Made by a program: the position numbers and the translations under genes. Shown piece by piece: positions 12,601-25,618 of a DNA stretch of 64,000 nucleotides. Source of the stretch: Mugil cephalus (lineage: Eukaryota > Chordata > Actinopteri > Mugiliformes > Mugilidae). Below the pieces are notes generated by a model. It ran no database searches, was not told where the DNA came from, and saw only the letters and a list, made by a program, of their open reading frames with translations. The first letter of the stretch is position 1; the number at the start of each line of letters is the position of its first letter. The stretch lies in NCBI RefSeq assembly GCF_022458985.1, contig NC_061783.1:15383913-15447912 (forward strand), in the 5' to 3' direction.

Positions 12601-15600
12601 CACTTTGCTTTGCCATATAATCTGACACCATTTAGAAAGGAGGGCAGGGTAAACTGACCCTCGCTTATCTTCATACCTCACATACAGGTCACTGCTTATG
12701 GGTAGCACACACATTCCCTCCCTGCTCAACACTTCTGCCCTGAAAGATAGTGGTGTTGTATTGCAGTGGGTGTCATGACGTGCTGCGGAATAATTCATGG
12801 GAAACACAATATGAGAGTGGTGGTGTGGTGTGCTGTGAGTCAGGATGAAAGTGAGCCCCTGCGTGTGTGGTGAGCTTTGTTTTGAACTTCAGAGTGCATG
12901 GTAGCGTTTTCTTGGCAGCGGAAGGTTGATGTGAGTGAGAAACACCCGAAGGGCCCAGACATTTATTTTGTTTTTTGCCCATCGTGAATGATGTGCCGCC
13001 ACGTCTTTCGAACAGAATCTGTAATGCGCTAATTGAAAATGACTTCTGCTGTGTCCTCTGGTTCATTTGTATTAAACGGACGAATGATCAGATCACAGAA
13101 GACGTTAGGGGACGAAACTTACATGAGCGTCAGTGTGGACGGCGTTGCCGTTAGTGACTACTGGTTGGCTGCTGGGCATGTTGAGTCTGATGACCTTGGC
13201 TGAATACTGAACAGAAAGGAGCAGCAACTGGTTAGTGGAGTGACACGAGTAAATCACATGGAAGCACATTGAGAAAGTTGTTCAACAGTAAATAATCCAA
13301 GGCGCTGCAGCGAAACTACAGCTAATGTAAGCAGTTAGCAATAACTGGTTACTTTTAAGGCTAAAGAATAAGAAGGCTAAACTGCGACAAGCTTACATGA
13401 GTTTCAGTGACAGCGGAGTTTCCGTTGGTGACCACTGGTTGGGGGCGGGGCGCGTTGACTTTGAAGCCATTGACTGGATACTGAAGGGCATTAGAAGCAT
13501 GAGGTTAGTGGAGTAAGTGATTCATTTCTAATTTTACTCACAAAACACAAACGTGCAGCGAAGTTAACTACGGAAGCACAAGTTTGTATTCTTGTTTGAG
13601 GGAAGAAGCAGTAGCAGGTCTACGGTTAATTAGTAGTGAAATACTTTCAAGGCATTGGATAATTTGAGTTTAGTGCATCTTAGGGCATAAGACCCTGGTT
13701 GTACCCTACTCAGACTTCTTCTTAGTGTTTCAAATGCTTCTTGTTCTCTATTTTGTTACTGTGAAGCATTCTGAAACATGCAATATACTTTTTAGAAGAG
13801 TAATTCATTAATATGTAAGTAACTAGTGTAAATAATTAACCAGAGGTGCTGCATAGTCAACAACATCACACGTTAAACCTGACATATGAGGCAATATTTT
13901 TCTCAGCTTGTTTTCTTCCAAATATTTTCAGCCAGTCTAAACCATGTGAAATTCTTGCTCAAGTGAAAAACAATAATTTCCGTCATTTGTTTTGTCTAAT
14001 TTTATCTATTCTATTGACTGGATTCCACCCATTAGAGAAACATTTTCTGAAATCGAGGATCATCACGGTTCATTTACCGATGCTGGTCTATTAGGTTTCA
14101 GCGCTATATTCAAAGCAGAGGGCGCGTACCTTGTTGTTGTTCTGTCTGGCTGCCATCTGCTCCCTCAGATTCTTCAGACAGTACCTCACCTAGGAACGAA
14201 AACACACACACACACACTACGTTGAAAGAAAAGCGCTATTAAGCGGAAGCAGACATCTGCCCTTCTTCCTAAATGAAGAAGGGTTCAGTTCCAGTTCAGT
14301 TCTGACCTCCTGAATCTGTGACACCTCGTCTGTCAGCATTTTCACGCTCTCTGATGTGTTTGGACGGGCTTCAAGGTAAACCTGAGTAACACAAGCAACG
14401 GGTTAGAAAATACTATACTATTTAGCTTGTATATACAGCTAAAAATAGCAGAATGAGCTGATCATACCTTGATGACTTCAACTTGTTCTTCTGTGGGACT
14501 GATGAGCTTAAGAGTTTCCTTCTGCTCTTCAGGTTTCTGTGGCAACACTACTGCTATACTGCTCTCCTACAGTCAGTAGAAAAAAAGATTTATTTTCTAT
14601 CAGTAAACGAGAGGCAAACAAGAAGAGAAAACTTTTTGTTTCTGTTAAAGTTCGTACCTTGTTGCCGTGTCGCTCTGAGCTGACGCCTGACTGGTCCTGA
14701 TCTCGTATGGCGACTCTAAGCCGCCTGCAACGATTCTGAAATGAAAGATGAGAGGATAAGGGGAACTACATGACTAACCGGAGCATTGGGGGATTATGGG
14801 AGAAAAAAAAAACAAAACAAAAAAAACACAACGACCAATGGGAAGAAAGGAGAGGAGCTTAAAAAGAAAGTCACAAGTGAAAGAGAAGGAAGAGAAGGAA
14901 AGAAAAAAAGAAAGAAAGAGGGTGTTTCAGCCATAAAACTTCTCCATTAGCTACGGAAGTTCCTCTTTGCATGCCACGCATTTCCATGCTGGAAAACCTA
15001 GCAACCCACAATGCGGAGACATTTCCATGGAAACCACGAGGCCAAGTCTGGTGATTTTGACCAAACACACACACACTCTGCCCACTGGAGAAAATGAAAC
15101 CAGTGCAGCCCGGCCCAGCCCAGGCCAAAAATACCACCATGGAAAGCACGTTAGTAACTCCTTAGTCACTCGCAGTTGCGTTGCCTCGGCAACGCAACTG
15201 CAACTCTGCAAAACTGCAATGCTGTCACAAAGTCACTTTAAAGTGAGTTATCATAGAAAGTAGTCTGGAGCAGCAACAATACCACACACACACCGGCAGT
15301 TCTGGGAAAATCCAGATGAGAGATGTACAGTTATGTAATTCTATTCTATTCTAGACATTGTATTTCTTTTATATAGATATGCATATTCTATTCTATTCTT
15401 TAGATATGCACTTTAGACTTTAGAATCCCTTGCCTGGATTCTGACTTCTTCACGGCTTCTTTCTTTGTAAACAAATGCACATTTTAATGGATAATGTGAC
15501 AACTGTACGCCCAGCCCATCAATTCCCCCTCAAAGCAAACAAACGCTTCCTTTTAACGACACATAATTGGCCCCTGGAAGCAGCCAGACAAGTCAGAGGA

Positions 15601-18600
15601 GGTCGGAATTCCTTTGAATGTGCAAAGACAACAAATCACACGGTCCTTTGAAAATTTAAATCCATTTCAGGTGGAGGACACCAGGTGAGTTATGTAACAT
15701 CGTCTTATCACAGGCTACACTTTGACTAATCCTTGCCTCCTGGTTATCTTAGGGTTTTGTGCACAGACGTGTACATGTGCGTGCTCATACATGCGTCTGG
15801 GCGTAAAGCAGCTCGTACGCGGCACACTGAAACTCTCGCATGCGAGTAATAGGCCTCAAACCTGCAGCAAATGAGGAAAAGACCGAATTAATACCATCAC
15901 TCATTACTGTGGCTACGTGCATATGAAAATACTTGTATAATTTGTAGTTCTGCTGTGATCACCAGCAGCCTTAATTAAACTTTGCGTGCGAGTCAGCTGC
16001 AAAGTAAATTAGATGGCTGCAAACAAAGAAGCAAAAAACAGACAAAAACAAGTTACCTGGTTGATGTTTGGACTGTAATTATCTCATTTGTTGTCTTTGC
16101 TTTTAGCAACAATAAACCAACAAACAGTGAAAAGACGCTAGATGAAAATCAGCTGCCAGACTTGCATGACGATACGCAGCGTAGTAAAACACGCAGGTGT
16201 TTACAGATGACACCAATGAACGTGGTGTCACGCAGGTGGAAGCTGAAACCTCCCTCGGAAAAAGCCGTAAAAATACATTCACGTTCTTTTACTTTCCGTC
16301 AGAAAGGCATTTTAACGGGATTCCCAGGTGAGTGGGACTTGAGGGGGGGAAACTGACGGGCGCCGTGAATCTCTGCGACAGTATGTTTTAATATGACAGC
16401 GGCCGATTGGTGAACACTCAACAGAGACACCTTCTCCTCGTCTGCGCCACATACCGCAGTCTGTTGTGAGCTTTAAGGCGATGCCGCAACAATAACCTCG
16501 AGGGCACGCACTTCTACGCACACATTCGTGACACAATGTAGTACCAAGGAACTGTTCACACCTTTAAATCAATACTACTAAAATATTTCAATAATTTGTT
16601 TTGTAACAAGGTCAAGTTCAATAGCTAGGAACTGCAGGTGCTTAATTTAACTGATCAATCACTCATTCTTTCCTTGTAAAAGGTGTTAACGATGCCACCC
16701 AAGTAATACTTATTTGATTGAGGTCACATCAATTTGGAAATGACTAACACGCGACACTTGCATCACACAACTGACCTTATAAGGTGCAGAAACCTACATT
16801 TAAAGTTGCAGACCGACAAAAATATTGTGCGTGAATCCATAGAAACAGATACGGGTGTTAGTGTATGTGGAACCGCGCCTTTCATAAACCGTGATGCAGA
16901 CGCTTACAGAGGTGTGTGGCACGGTAGAACAATGTAGGACAACTCTTGAAGCACAATGCGAGGAAGACATTTAGCTGCTTGCGTAAGCGACCAGTCTCTG
17001 CTTGGCTCCCTCAGACAAAGGCTGAATGATTTAGCTTGATTGGCAGCTCTTTGTGCGCATAATAGCGTGGTCTGAAAACCATCAGCGCCGAGGTGGTGAC
17101 AGCCAAGCCAACGTCTCGCTCTGCGATCTGAGGGAGCAGAGCCTCAAGGGTTTCTCTCTCACGGAGAGAGCTGTGGTGCAGACACGCCCTGGGAGTCGCT
17201 GAAACTCTGAAACATAGCGTTCTGCAGCCATCCTCACGCTATTCTTCTGCATGGCTTTGGCACTAACTTTATTTACATTTCGAGCGTGTGGCTGAGGGGC
17301 AATCGACCACAGGACGTCAGAAGACATTAGGAGATCTGCCGAAGCTTGCCCAGGTGCCGTTCCAAAAATCTGTGCATTGTTCCCTGCTCTTTATGGGCTT
17401 GGAAGCACCGGCAGCAGTGTGTTTGGCGTAAACAAAAGAGATATGCAAAGCAGCTCGCTGGAATGTCACCAGGCGATTAAAAACTCAGCGCTGAACGCCA
17501 ACGCAAGCCATCGAGTGTGTTCGCGCGTTTCAGACAAAGCCACCACAAATCCTCGACTGCATGCGGTGAAGTGGCCGGGTGTCGGAGAGGTCAGCATCGC
17601 GGCCCCATGAGAGCAGCTCCGGCAGGTGATTGGACAACCACTCCCACAAAAAGGCCTCATTATGTGTCATTACAGGCTGACTGGCTCGTACTTGGTGTTC
17701 TAAAGTTAAATTGAGCGTTGAATCGGTACACGCTGTTGAAGTAATAATGTAACAACCTAGGCATGCATGTATTGACAACACGCAACAGTCATCAGAGCTC
17801 AATACAGGTCAAGACCTTCTCTCCGCTGCACGGGCATGAGAAAACTTGATTTTTTTTCTTCTGAAGTACACGATGTCCTTTTCATCTGCGCCGTGCACTT
17901 CCCAGAGCAATAAATATCTGCCCCCGCTACGGGTGAGGCTTTTCTGCGCAGATCAGCGGGGAGATTTTCTACTAGAGGGGCTGACCTCAGATACCCTCTG
18001 AGATCAGAGAAAACAGAGGCCTCGGGGTTTAGCGGTATCCCCGAGAGACTTTCATATATAAAATAATTTCATCAGACAGGCAACCTCCAGGTTGAATTAA
18101 TGTAATGAAATACAAAGCTGAGCTGCTCGTATCAGAACCATTAACTTTGTTCAGGCACAGATGACTCACTAAGGTACGAAACCACCAGAAGAACAAATAA
18201 TTTGACTGCTGTTTTGTTCATTTGGTAATTTGTTAATTGCGTGACATTATTCCAGATAAAGGCACGTCAAGAATTTTGCATTGTGGTCATGTTTTATGAG
18301 GTATGAGTCATTAGCAGCGTGGCAGCAACAGCTTATTTCACAGATCCCCAGCAAGCCTCCAATAGCACTCCTAATCAACCTGTGGGAACCTACTGGAGAT
18401 TCAGTGCAGAACAAAATAAAACAAAAAAAACTTGAGGCACCTATTCAGTACAGGTCAGCTTTTCAGCCAAGTTGCAGCAGGAGGGAGCCCCGAGGGGGAG
18501 TCTGTTTTCTGTCTCCGGTGTCCTGTTGTCTTCACATCAGACGATGGTGCTGGAAGACGGAGCAGTGCTACAGGATGAACTGATCCATTGTTTCAACTAT

Positions 18601-21600
18601 ATAAAATGCCTAAAGTTAATTAGTCAAAACTTAGTCTTGAAATCCTGCAGCAAATCCTCACAATCCTGATTTATTTATTTTTGTTTTTTTGATATTTTGG
18701 GGGGTATTTTTCAACTAAAAGTGTCTTGAATAGTGTAATTCAGTGCAGAAGAGGAGGAGATCAAATTAGAGACAAGGAGTTAATCAGGGAAAACTTTGCA
18801 GATCACGTCAACTCTCCTGGATGAGATCCTGACCCCTACCTAATGACTCATAGACCACTTTGTTTCTATATCATAGCATTACCAGAGCATCCTGTCACCG
18901 TAAGCGACGTCACACAATCAATATATTACCATGCACTCCCTGCTATCAGGCTACAAGCGCCTCCGTGGCTGCTGCTGCGCATCGATTTGCAGACGGTGCC
19001 ACTTCTAATCCTCACTGTCTGTGCTGACCAATAAACACAACAATACAAAAGAACTAAAGATGGGTAACAGTCGGCGTGCTAACTCATCCCAACAAGTTGA
19101 AAAGGTCAAAACCATTGAGCCGGGGAAACATTACGTAAAAAGATTCAGACGTCGAGGCTCACTACAACACAAAGAAATACCACAGCCGAGTGGGAAATCC
19201 ATCCATCTCTAACTGCAGTCACAACACTCTACTTTTATTACCAAGCAACACGACGGCACACACTACGAACAGGTAGAGAAGCCATAAAACACTAAAAAAA
19301 AAACTCGGTAACAATAAATCCTGCCCCGGCACCAGATTGCAGACATTAATACCAAGCGTATGTGTCACCAGTAAAACATAAACTGATTCACTCTTTCGTT
19401 GCACGGGGTGAAGCTGACAAACAGGAGGAGGCATGTCTCGGAAGTTTGGTGAGGGCGCATGAGTTCAGTTTCTATTAAACAAAAAGAAACCAAATTTAAC
19501 AATGCTCATTTATTTCCCTGCCCGGATCAATAAACTTGTCTCATCTCTGTTTTTAAATATCCCCAAATTTGCCCAGATCAATCACGAGAAGACAAACCCA
19601 GATGAATCCCAACCAAATACTTTACTGTAATTCAAACTAAACAACAACCCCCAAGTACACTCATGCGCTTCACGCTCCACCGTCTTAAAACCACCTTGAC
19701 TGAAACCCTTAACTTTATCTTACATATGATCTGATATCTACCTGTGCTGTCCAGGACTCTTCCCCGGTGATGATCCTCTAGCTGCGATCCAGACTGTCTC
19801 TGTTGTCTGAGTGTGTGTGACTAAGTGCGTGGGAAGCCACGGTTGTCTTGCCTTACATGGCTGGGTGAGGCTCCGCCAGCTGCCCAGCCCTTTTTCCTCC
19901 AGATTGTTCTCCAGTCACAGTGCTACAGTATGCCAGTACATAGTTGTTAGCCTCCCCTGCAGGACTAAGATGTCATGTACACAATGGAAAGAACTGAGGG
20001 AACATTTACACTGGTTACATTTTATTATATGATAACTCAGCCGTAGCCGTAGTCAGTAAAACGCAGTCTGCTTTTGTATTTTATTTTAGAAATTGTGAAA
20101 AAAAAATCACAGGTGAGAGCTGGAACCAGGACAAAATGTCTCCAAATTCAATGAGTGACTTGGTTAACCCTGAATACTTAATCGTTAACAAATACACTCC
20201 GATATACAGCTGTGGAAGGACAAGGCCTCGTTTAGTGACAGTGGTAGGTAGCAGCACTCTGAGGAATGTGTGATGCGAGTTACATAAGCGAGATTAATGA
20301 AGCATCCTTACATAACGGCCAGTGGCACAGTGAGTGTGTGCAGAGCAAATAAAAGTGTGCAAACAAAAGTCCAACGCTGCACAGACCAAATATGTTCATG
20401 TTTGAGAGTGTGTCTCCATCTGACCGTTATCTTACCATTTAAAGTGTATTATAGGCCCGCGAGCAGTGACCACGTTCATTTTCAGTAGATATGAATTTTA
20501 AGTATAAACAAGTCAGTATAGGTTCAATAGTTGGTTGATTGACACCTGGGTTTAACTAAGCAAATAGATACCAGCCTCCTATTGGATAATTACTGCTGGG
20601 TGATTATCCTTCAGCTGGCAACAAGTTATTTATGCCCAATTTATGTAATCATTTCCGAAACGACCATGTGGAAAGACACATCCCGTGGTCATGGAAAAGA
20701 TGTTAGTCTGTTTGAGACGGGCCAAATCATTGGATTGCATCAAGAAGAGAAAACATCTAAGGATTAATCGGATTAAGGACTGTCCAACATATTATTAAAA
20801 ACTGGAAGGGTAGTGAGGAACCATCGTCTTCCAGGAAGAAATGCGGTCGGAAAAAAATCCTGACTGATAATGATCGGCGATCCCTCAAACATTTGGTGAA
20901 ATCAAATAGAAGAAAAGCAACAGTAGAACTCAGGGCTGTGTTTAATACTGAAAGTAAGAGCATTTCCAAACGGTGTGAAGGGAACTCAAGGTATTGGGAC
21001 TGAACAGCCTTAAGAAAACCACTAATCAGTGAGGCTAACCTGGAAAAAAGGCTCCAGTTTGTTAGGGAGCATAAAGATAGGACTCTGGAGCAATGGAAGA
21101 AGGTCATGTGGTCTGGTGAGTCCAGATTTACCCTGTTTCGGAGTGATGGGGCGTCAGGGGAAGAAGACAGGGAAGGCAATTGTGAAAGAGTGGTTCAGAG
21201 AGCATGAGACATCATTTCCACACATGAATTGGCCTCCACAGAATCCAGACGTTAACCTCATTGAGAATCTTCGGGATGTGCTGTAGAACACTTTGTGCCG
21301 TGGTCAGACAAATCAATACAAGATCTTGGTGAACATTGCAGAAGCTTATCCAAACAAAGCCACAGTAAAAGCTAAAGGAGATCCAACATGTCTGAGACCC
21401 TTTGTGTTTTGGCCAGACAGTGAAATTACTTTAAGGTTTTGCATTATCTGTCTGATGAAACCAGATGTCTCTCAATAGTTTCTTAGATTTATTGAGATTA
21501 TTCACAATTCTTTTCACCATTATTGACAATGTCATCAATATTCACCATTAAATAAAAATGAATGTTTGATTTGCAGTGATGTTAAAAACTGATCAAACAC

Positions 21601-24280
21601 TAAAGTTCTGAAGACTCTAAAAGACACTAAAAGTTTTCATTTTATTTCATAAATGGCACTAGTTGCAAAGTTATTATCAACATTGTGCAATAGTGTCCCC
21701 GCTAGTTCAGTACATTGCAATTGAATGACATTATATGTCTCAGGCTATTATGTGTTCACAGCAGATTTCTGCTGACATGCAAGCAGCGCAAACACGCCAT
21801 TTGAAATGTTTGTATCACACACAAACAGCTTAGTGTGCAGCTCTCCTCTGTAGCCATGTAAGTAGACTGTAGATTTGACTAAAACAAATCACAATCCAGC
21901 TAAGCTTACCAGCACATTGTCACGCCACGACAGAACACACATGACGTTAGATGCCATTTGTCAAGATCAGAACAAAAAGGCAAAATCCGGCGTTTCAGAA
22001 CTGGATGCAGAAGAGGTCAAAGCTCATATTTGCAGTGAGATCAATACATCCTTCTGTGACCAGTGAGCATTTAACCTCTTAAGCCCTACCATAACACAAG
22101 TAGAATTAGTAATAGTCAACCATTGTTTATAACAGACACTTGGGAGTGCGATTTGCAAAACACGAGTCAGCGGACAGGGATGCAGTTGAACCTGTTCTAA
22201 ATATCCTGTTACTCTACCCGATGAGATCTAAAGGAATTAAAGCACAATAATGCAACATCCATTTCAACAACTGTAGGCGTGCTATTCACCGAGTCTAAGT
22301 GTAACATCGCAGCAGGTTGTGTTTTAATAACAAACACGGCCCGGTCCAGGGAACACCATGGTGGAAAAAGTTAAAGAGACTGTCACAACAACATAAATCA
22401 AGGTGTATCCCGGTCTGCGCTACAGTCTCAATGAGCTCAAAACACTCCACATGACTGCACTGTTAAATAATAGCTCCCCTCCAAACAAGTTTCCATTTCA
22501 GTCGGTACGACAGGTAATGATTTTACTCCAAATGTGCACTTGTCGGGGGAATGACTACATATCTCCTCTTCGAGCTATATATTCGTATAAACAAATTATC
22601 TGTTCCATCATGTCAACAGCCTGGCAAGCACGCCCCTGTCATCATAACACTTATCAGCTCATCAACGCACAACAAAGAATTTTCGAAGTAGGAAGAGCAT
22701 GTTACGCAACGTGTAATGTTTAATTTGGCAAACCTTTCCAGTTTCTTACTTTGGTTAACTGCCATTACACTTTTGATACCTCCAAGGAAGCGTGCAAAGA
22801 AAATTCTACAGAAGACGGCGAAGACTGTTTGATTGTCAGTCAGGACATGGAGCCAACGAGTTCCGTAACTGTTGACGTGGAATTCTCTGTAAAAATCCAG
22901 AGTACAAAGTCATGGTCTTAATGAGGTTCTAGAATATGATCCAAAGTGTAATGATTTTTGTTTTTAAGTCATATTAAGTGGCTCCAGGGTTTTGTCTTTC
23001 TAACTCTGATGATGTTTGTAATGCTGTTTGGAAATCATTTATTTCAACACATTATGTAATTCTTAACTAGTTATCAGACTGCTCTTTCTTTTCCGTTTAC
23101 TCTCTAGTCACTGATAAAAAATGCAGCAAGTGACGTTCACCTTACACAAGTAAACATTACACATGCTAACATTAGTGTTAGCTTAAAAATGTAAAAGTTT
23201 TTATCAGCAACTTCTGAAAGTATAATACATTGCTAAAAGTTAACACAACATCACAGAAGTAAAACACCACAACACCGGAGATGGACATGGTAAAAATTTT
23301 TACCACACGTCAGTGCTACAATAACGACAGCAATAGCAGGAGGTATTAGGTTTTCTAGTTGTACTTCCGTACTTACTTAATTTACTGTATCTCTTTGTGT
23401 TTGTGTCATTCTTGTGAACATAACACACATTCGGTTCCATAATTCAGCTCATGAAATGTCTTCAAATTTACCATAAACATCTGCTTTGCCTAAAGGACGA
23501 GCTGAACGCAATTTGAGGCCTGTGACCTCGTAGAACACTCTTTTGATTTGGCACACCATACACTCAGCTATCTAATACAACACAATGATAGCATGATGAC
23601 CCCTCACTGTAACATCATGACTTTTTCCAAAAACACATTATACCTGTACCTGTACCAAACTTTGAGGAAAATACCTTTCATATTTCAATATGTCTTGTTG
23701 TTCAGTAGCCTAAATCCTTTTAATATCAAGTTAAGAAGTTGTTTAACACAGGGATTAATAAATGCACTCATCTGTAGTCTGTTTTTTCTGTAGTGTTTTA
23801 CTGAATTATTTTTAATCTACTGGAAAACTGTCTCCCCCTGAGCATTGCAATGTGCGCCTGAATCATCAAATTTAAACCACATGCGCAGTCTGGATCCATT
23901 TTTCTGTAGTTGTTTGTGAAAATTTACGGCATGACATCTGAAAGTTCTCGTTTAAAATTATTTATATAATATTATCTTATTATATTTATTTACTCCAAAC
24001 AGTAGTTTCTCTTTGGTTATAAAGCTGCATGTGCCCTGCAGTTCTGTGTCTAACGCGATAGTCTTGAATAAACTGATGTTATCTTTGCAAAGTGAAATTA
24101 AACTAAAAATCAAGTTCGAACGGTTCGAACGCGCTGCGTCACGACTGGTTCTTCGAATTTCAGACGTAGGTTCAACTCTCGCGTGACAAAACATTTTAAA
24201 GCTAACGTTAAAACATCACTCACGTTCACTTTAATGTCCTTCTCTCCGTCTCCCACAGTCCGCGAGACGCCGCCGCTCAT
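9700..24280 (-). CDS. tuft1: tuft1, tuftelin 1, 408-aa coiled-coil protein
   Basis: Thirteen coding exons on the minus strand join to 1227 nt: 24280-24224, 14735-14658, 14566-14468, 14381-14307, 14189-14130, 13480-13397, 13206-13123, 12347-12237, 10946-10723, 10614-10509, 10215-10132, 9956-9865, 9772-9700. Tuftelin blocks are seen in order: [14 protein letters not shown] (human EEIIKVYLKGR), [16 protein letters not shown], a coiled coil over about residues 180-365 that includes [19 protein letters not shown], then [13 protein letters not shown] and the tail [12 protein letters not shown]. The length is close to the human 390 aa. Tuftelin was described in enamel and is now linked to cytoskeleton, desmosome and hypoxia functions. 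Two neighbouring 84-bp exons (residues 124-179) look tandemly duplicated. The first intron is 9.5 kb and holds a dead Tc1 element. The first coding exon ([14 protein letters not shown]) is the least certain part. cgn lies upstream on the same strand, as in human. Confidence 0.92.
11434..11633 (+). mobile_element. Partial copy of a hAT-type non-autonomous element
   Basis: The stretch from ACCTGTGCATTGTTTGAATA to the end is closely similar, in the same orientation, to the 3' half of the 579-bp element at 30965-31543, including the shared phrase GCTGAGTTTAATATAGAACA. It ends in GTTGAAGACGCCTG, 12 of 14 bases matching that element's right end. I could not find a convincing left end or target duplication. 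It lies in a tuft1 intron. The left limit is approximate. Confidence 0.65.
13123..13480 (-). repeat. Tandem duplication of an 84-bp tuft1 coding exon
   Basis: Exons 13480-13397 and 13206-13123 are both exactly 84 bp, start and end in the same phase, and both encode a Tyr-first, His-last peptide containing the block QPVVTNGN. The peptides share 13 of 28 residues ungapped. The flanking introns also share the phrase GGTTAGTGGAGT just upstream of each exon in transcript sense. This is direct sequence evidence of an unequal-crossover exon duplication inside tuft1. Confidence 0.75.
15172..15201. promoter_or_regulatory. 30-bp near-perfect palindrome with RFX X-box core
   Basis: Two 14-bp arms (GCAGTTGCGTTGCC and its exact reverse complement) flank a 2-bp centre TC. 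The core GTTGCC-TC-GGCAAC fits the RFX-family X-box (GTNRCC N0-3 RGYAAC) on both half-sites. It lies in tuft1 intron 1, about 0.4 kb from exon 2. Binding is inferred from the motif only. Confidence 0.5.
20530..21600 (+). mobile_element. Dead Tc1/mariner-type DNA transposon
   Basis: Broken reading frames on the plus strand carry Tc1 transposase pieces in order: an N-terminal helix-turn-helix part ([17 protein letters not shown]), a central part ([20 protein letters not shown], then [11 protein letters not shown]) and a C-terminal part ([18 protein letters not shown]). Intact Tc1 enzymes read S-D-E-S at the first catalytic Asp; here it is Gly. A large piece between the first catalytic region and the second Asp is missing, and several stops and frame changes are present. 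The second Asp (NPD) and Glu (IEN) are still visible. Terminal repeats were not located, so the limits are approximate. It sits inside tuft1 intron 1 and cannot encode an active enzyme. Confidence 0.8.
24201..24212. promoter_or_regulatory. GCTAACGTTA word beside tuft1 first coding exon
   Basis: The word GCTAACGTTA lies 13 bp inside intron 1 from the tuft1 first-exon donor. The same word family clusters at the ubap2l and pygo2 promoters in this window, which supports (but does not prove) that this exon lies at a promoter. Confidence 0.3.
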
Positions 24281-24585
24281 CTTCCCGGTTAAAAAAAAAT
24301 AAAATAAATAAATAAATAAAAAAGAGAGCACAAGACAAGAATGAGAAAGAAAGAAAGCGAAGAACGAGATGTCCTTTTACAGGCGTCCTTTAGCGTAACT
24401 TCATCTCTTAGCGTACACAAAGAGGTGAGGAGCAGGGAGGACACCTAAAGCCTGCCACGCTCTGACCAGGTAGTAAAGTAAAACCAGGACTGTCTGCTAC
24501 AAAACCCGCACCTCATTTAAATGGAATGCACTCAACCATAAATCAGGATGAAGGACGTACCAATCATTCCTGACATCTTGACAGC

Positions 24586-25080
24586 TTGAACTTAAACAGT
24601 CTTAAACACTTAAACACACTTTGTTTTTTTTTGAGTTTCATCATTTTGACGTATTCTTCTTTTTCTATCATCCTTTCAACTTTATCTTCTTCTTGTCTTG
24701 CTTTAATCTCATGTTATTTTGTTTGGAGTCTTATCATTTTCTCATGTTTTGTCTATCTCATGTCATTTTACCTTTCTTTCCATCATCTCATCTCATCTCA
24801 TCTCATCTCATCTCATCTCATCTCATCTCATCTCATAGCTCCCATCTAAACACATTTGAATGTTTTTTTTCTTCTGTCGTATTCTTCATCTCCTATGTCT
24901 TCTTCCTGTTTTGCCTGTCTTATGTCATCTTATCTTACCTCATTTTCATTTCATCTTCTTCTTGTCTTGTTTTTGTCTCATGTCATCTCATCTCATCTCA
25001 CCTCATGTTATTTTCTTTGAAATCATTTTCCTGTTATCTTCTTATCTCATCTCATTGCTCACATTAACCCATTTGACTTC
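24586..25080 (+). repeat. Pyrimidine-rich tract with (TCTCA)n microsatellite
   Basis: A pure run of about ten TCTCA units occupies roughly 24786-24836. It is embedded in about 500 bp of strongly T/C-biased sequence with degenerate copies of the same word (further TCTCATCTCA clusters near 24981-25005 and 25045-25060). Open frames here (Ser/Phe/Leu-rich) are composition artefacts. Confidence 0.8.
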
Positions 25081-25618
25081 CACACTAAGAAATACAATTA
25101 ATCACGATTAATTAAATATAATTTATTTTTGATCTATATTAATAGTGTGCACTGTAAACTGAGTAATTTGACATACTATCATTAAAATGTTGACATGTTT
25201 GTACACATTCATACAATATAAATACTGAAGCTCTGTGATGTATATATCTGTTCAAAAGTGATATATCTCAAAAAGTAGATATTTAGATATTAAATACTGT
25301 ATTTGTATATATAATGTGTTCACACATGAGCAAATGTGTGTGTCTTACAAACTGAATGACTAGCAATGGTTAGAAAACAGTTACAAGAAATTAAGGATTT
25401 TATTGTCTACTACTTCTACTACTACAAAAAAGATCAACCATGTGGTTATAATGCCAGTTAAATGCTCCATATGGCCCTATAAAGGCTAATTTTATTGGAC
25501 CAGTCCGTGGACGTTTACAGTCGATCATACAGGCTGTAAACCCATCTTACGATGAATTCCATCACTTATCTTGTGCCAAAATGTCTCTCAAGAACACATG
25601 AGGCTGAAATGAACTCAC

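Larger units (their letters stand above)
14736..24223 (-). other. tuft1 intron 1 (9.5 kb)
   Basis: Apart from the Tc1 relic at about 20.5-21.6 kb and the X-box palindrome at 15172, I see no coding exon supported by splice sites and family similarity. It contains purine-rich low-complexity sequence (14.8-14.9 kb) and scattered short A/T runs. Regulatory elements may be present but are not recognisable. Confidence 0.6.

Noticed and set aside
20582-21478. Several short open frames over the Tc1 relic
   Set aside because: They are pieces of one broken transposase, not separate genes.
24621-25067. 148-aa plus-strand open frame rich in Ser/Phe/Leu
   Set aside because: It is the translation of the (TCTCA)n and T/C-rich tract; composition alone keeps stops away.
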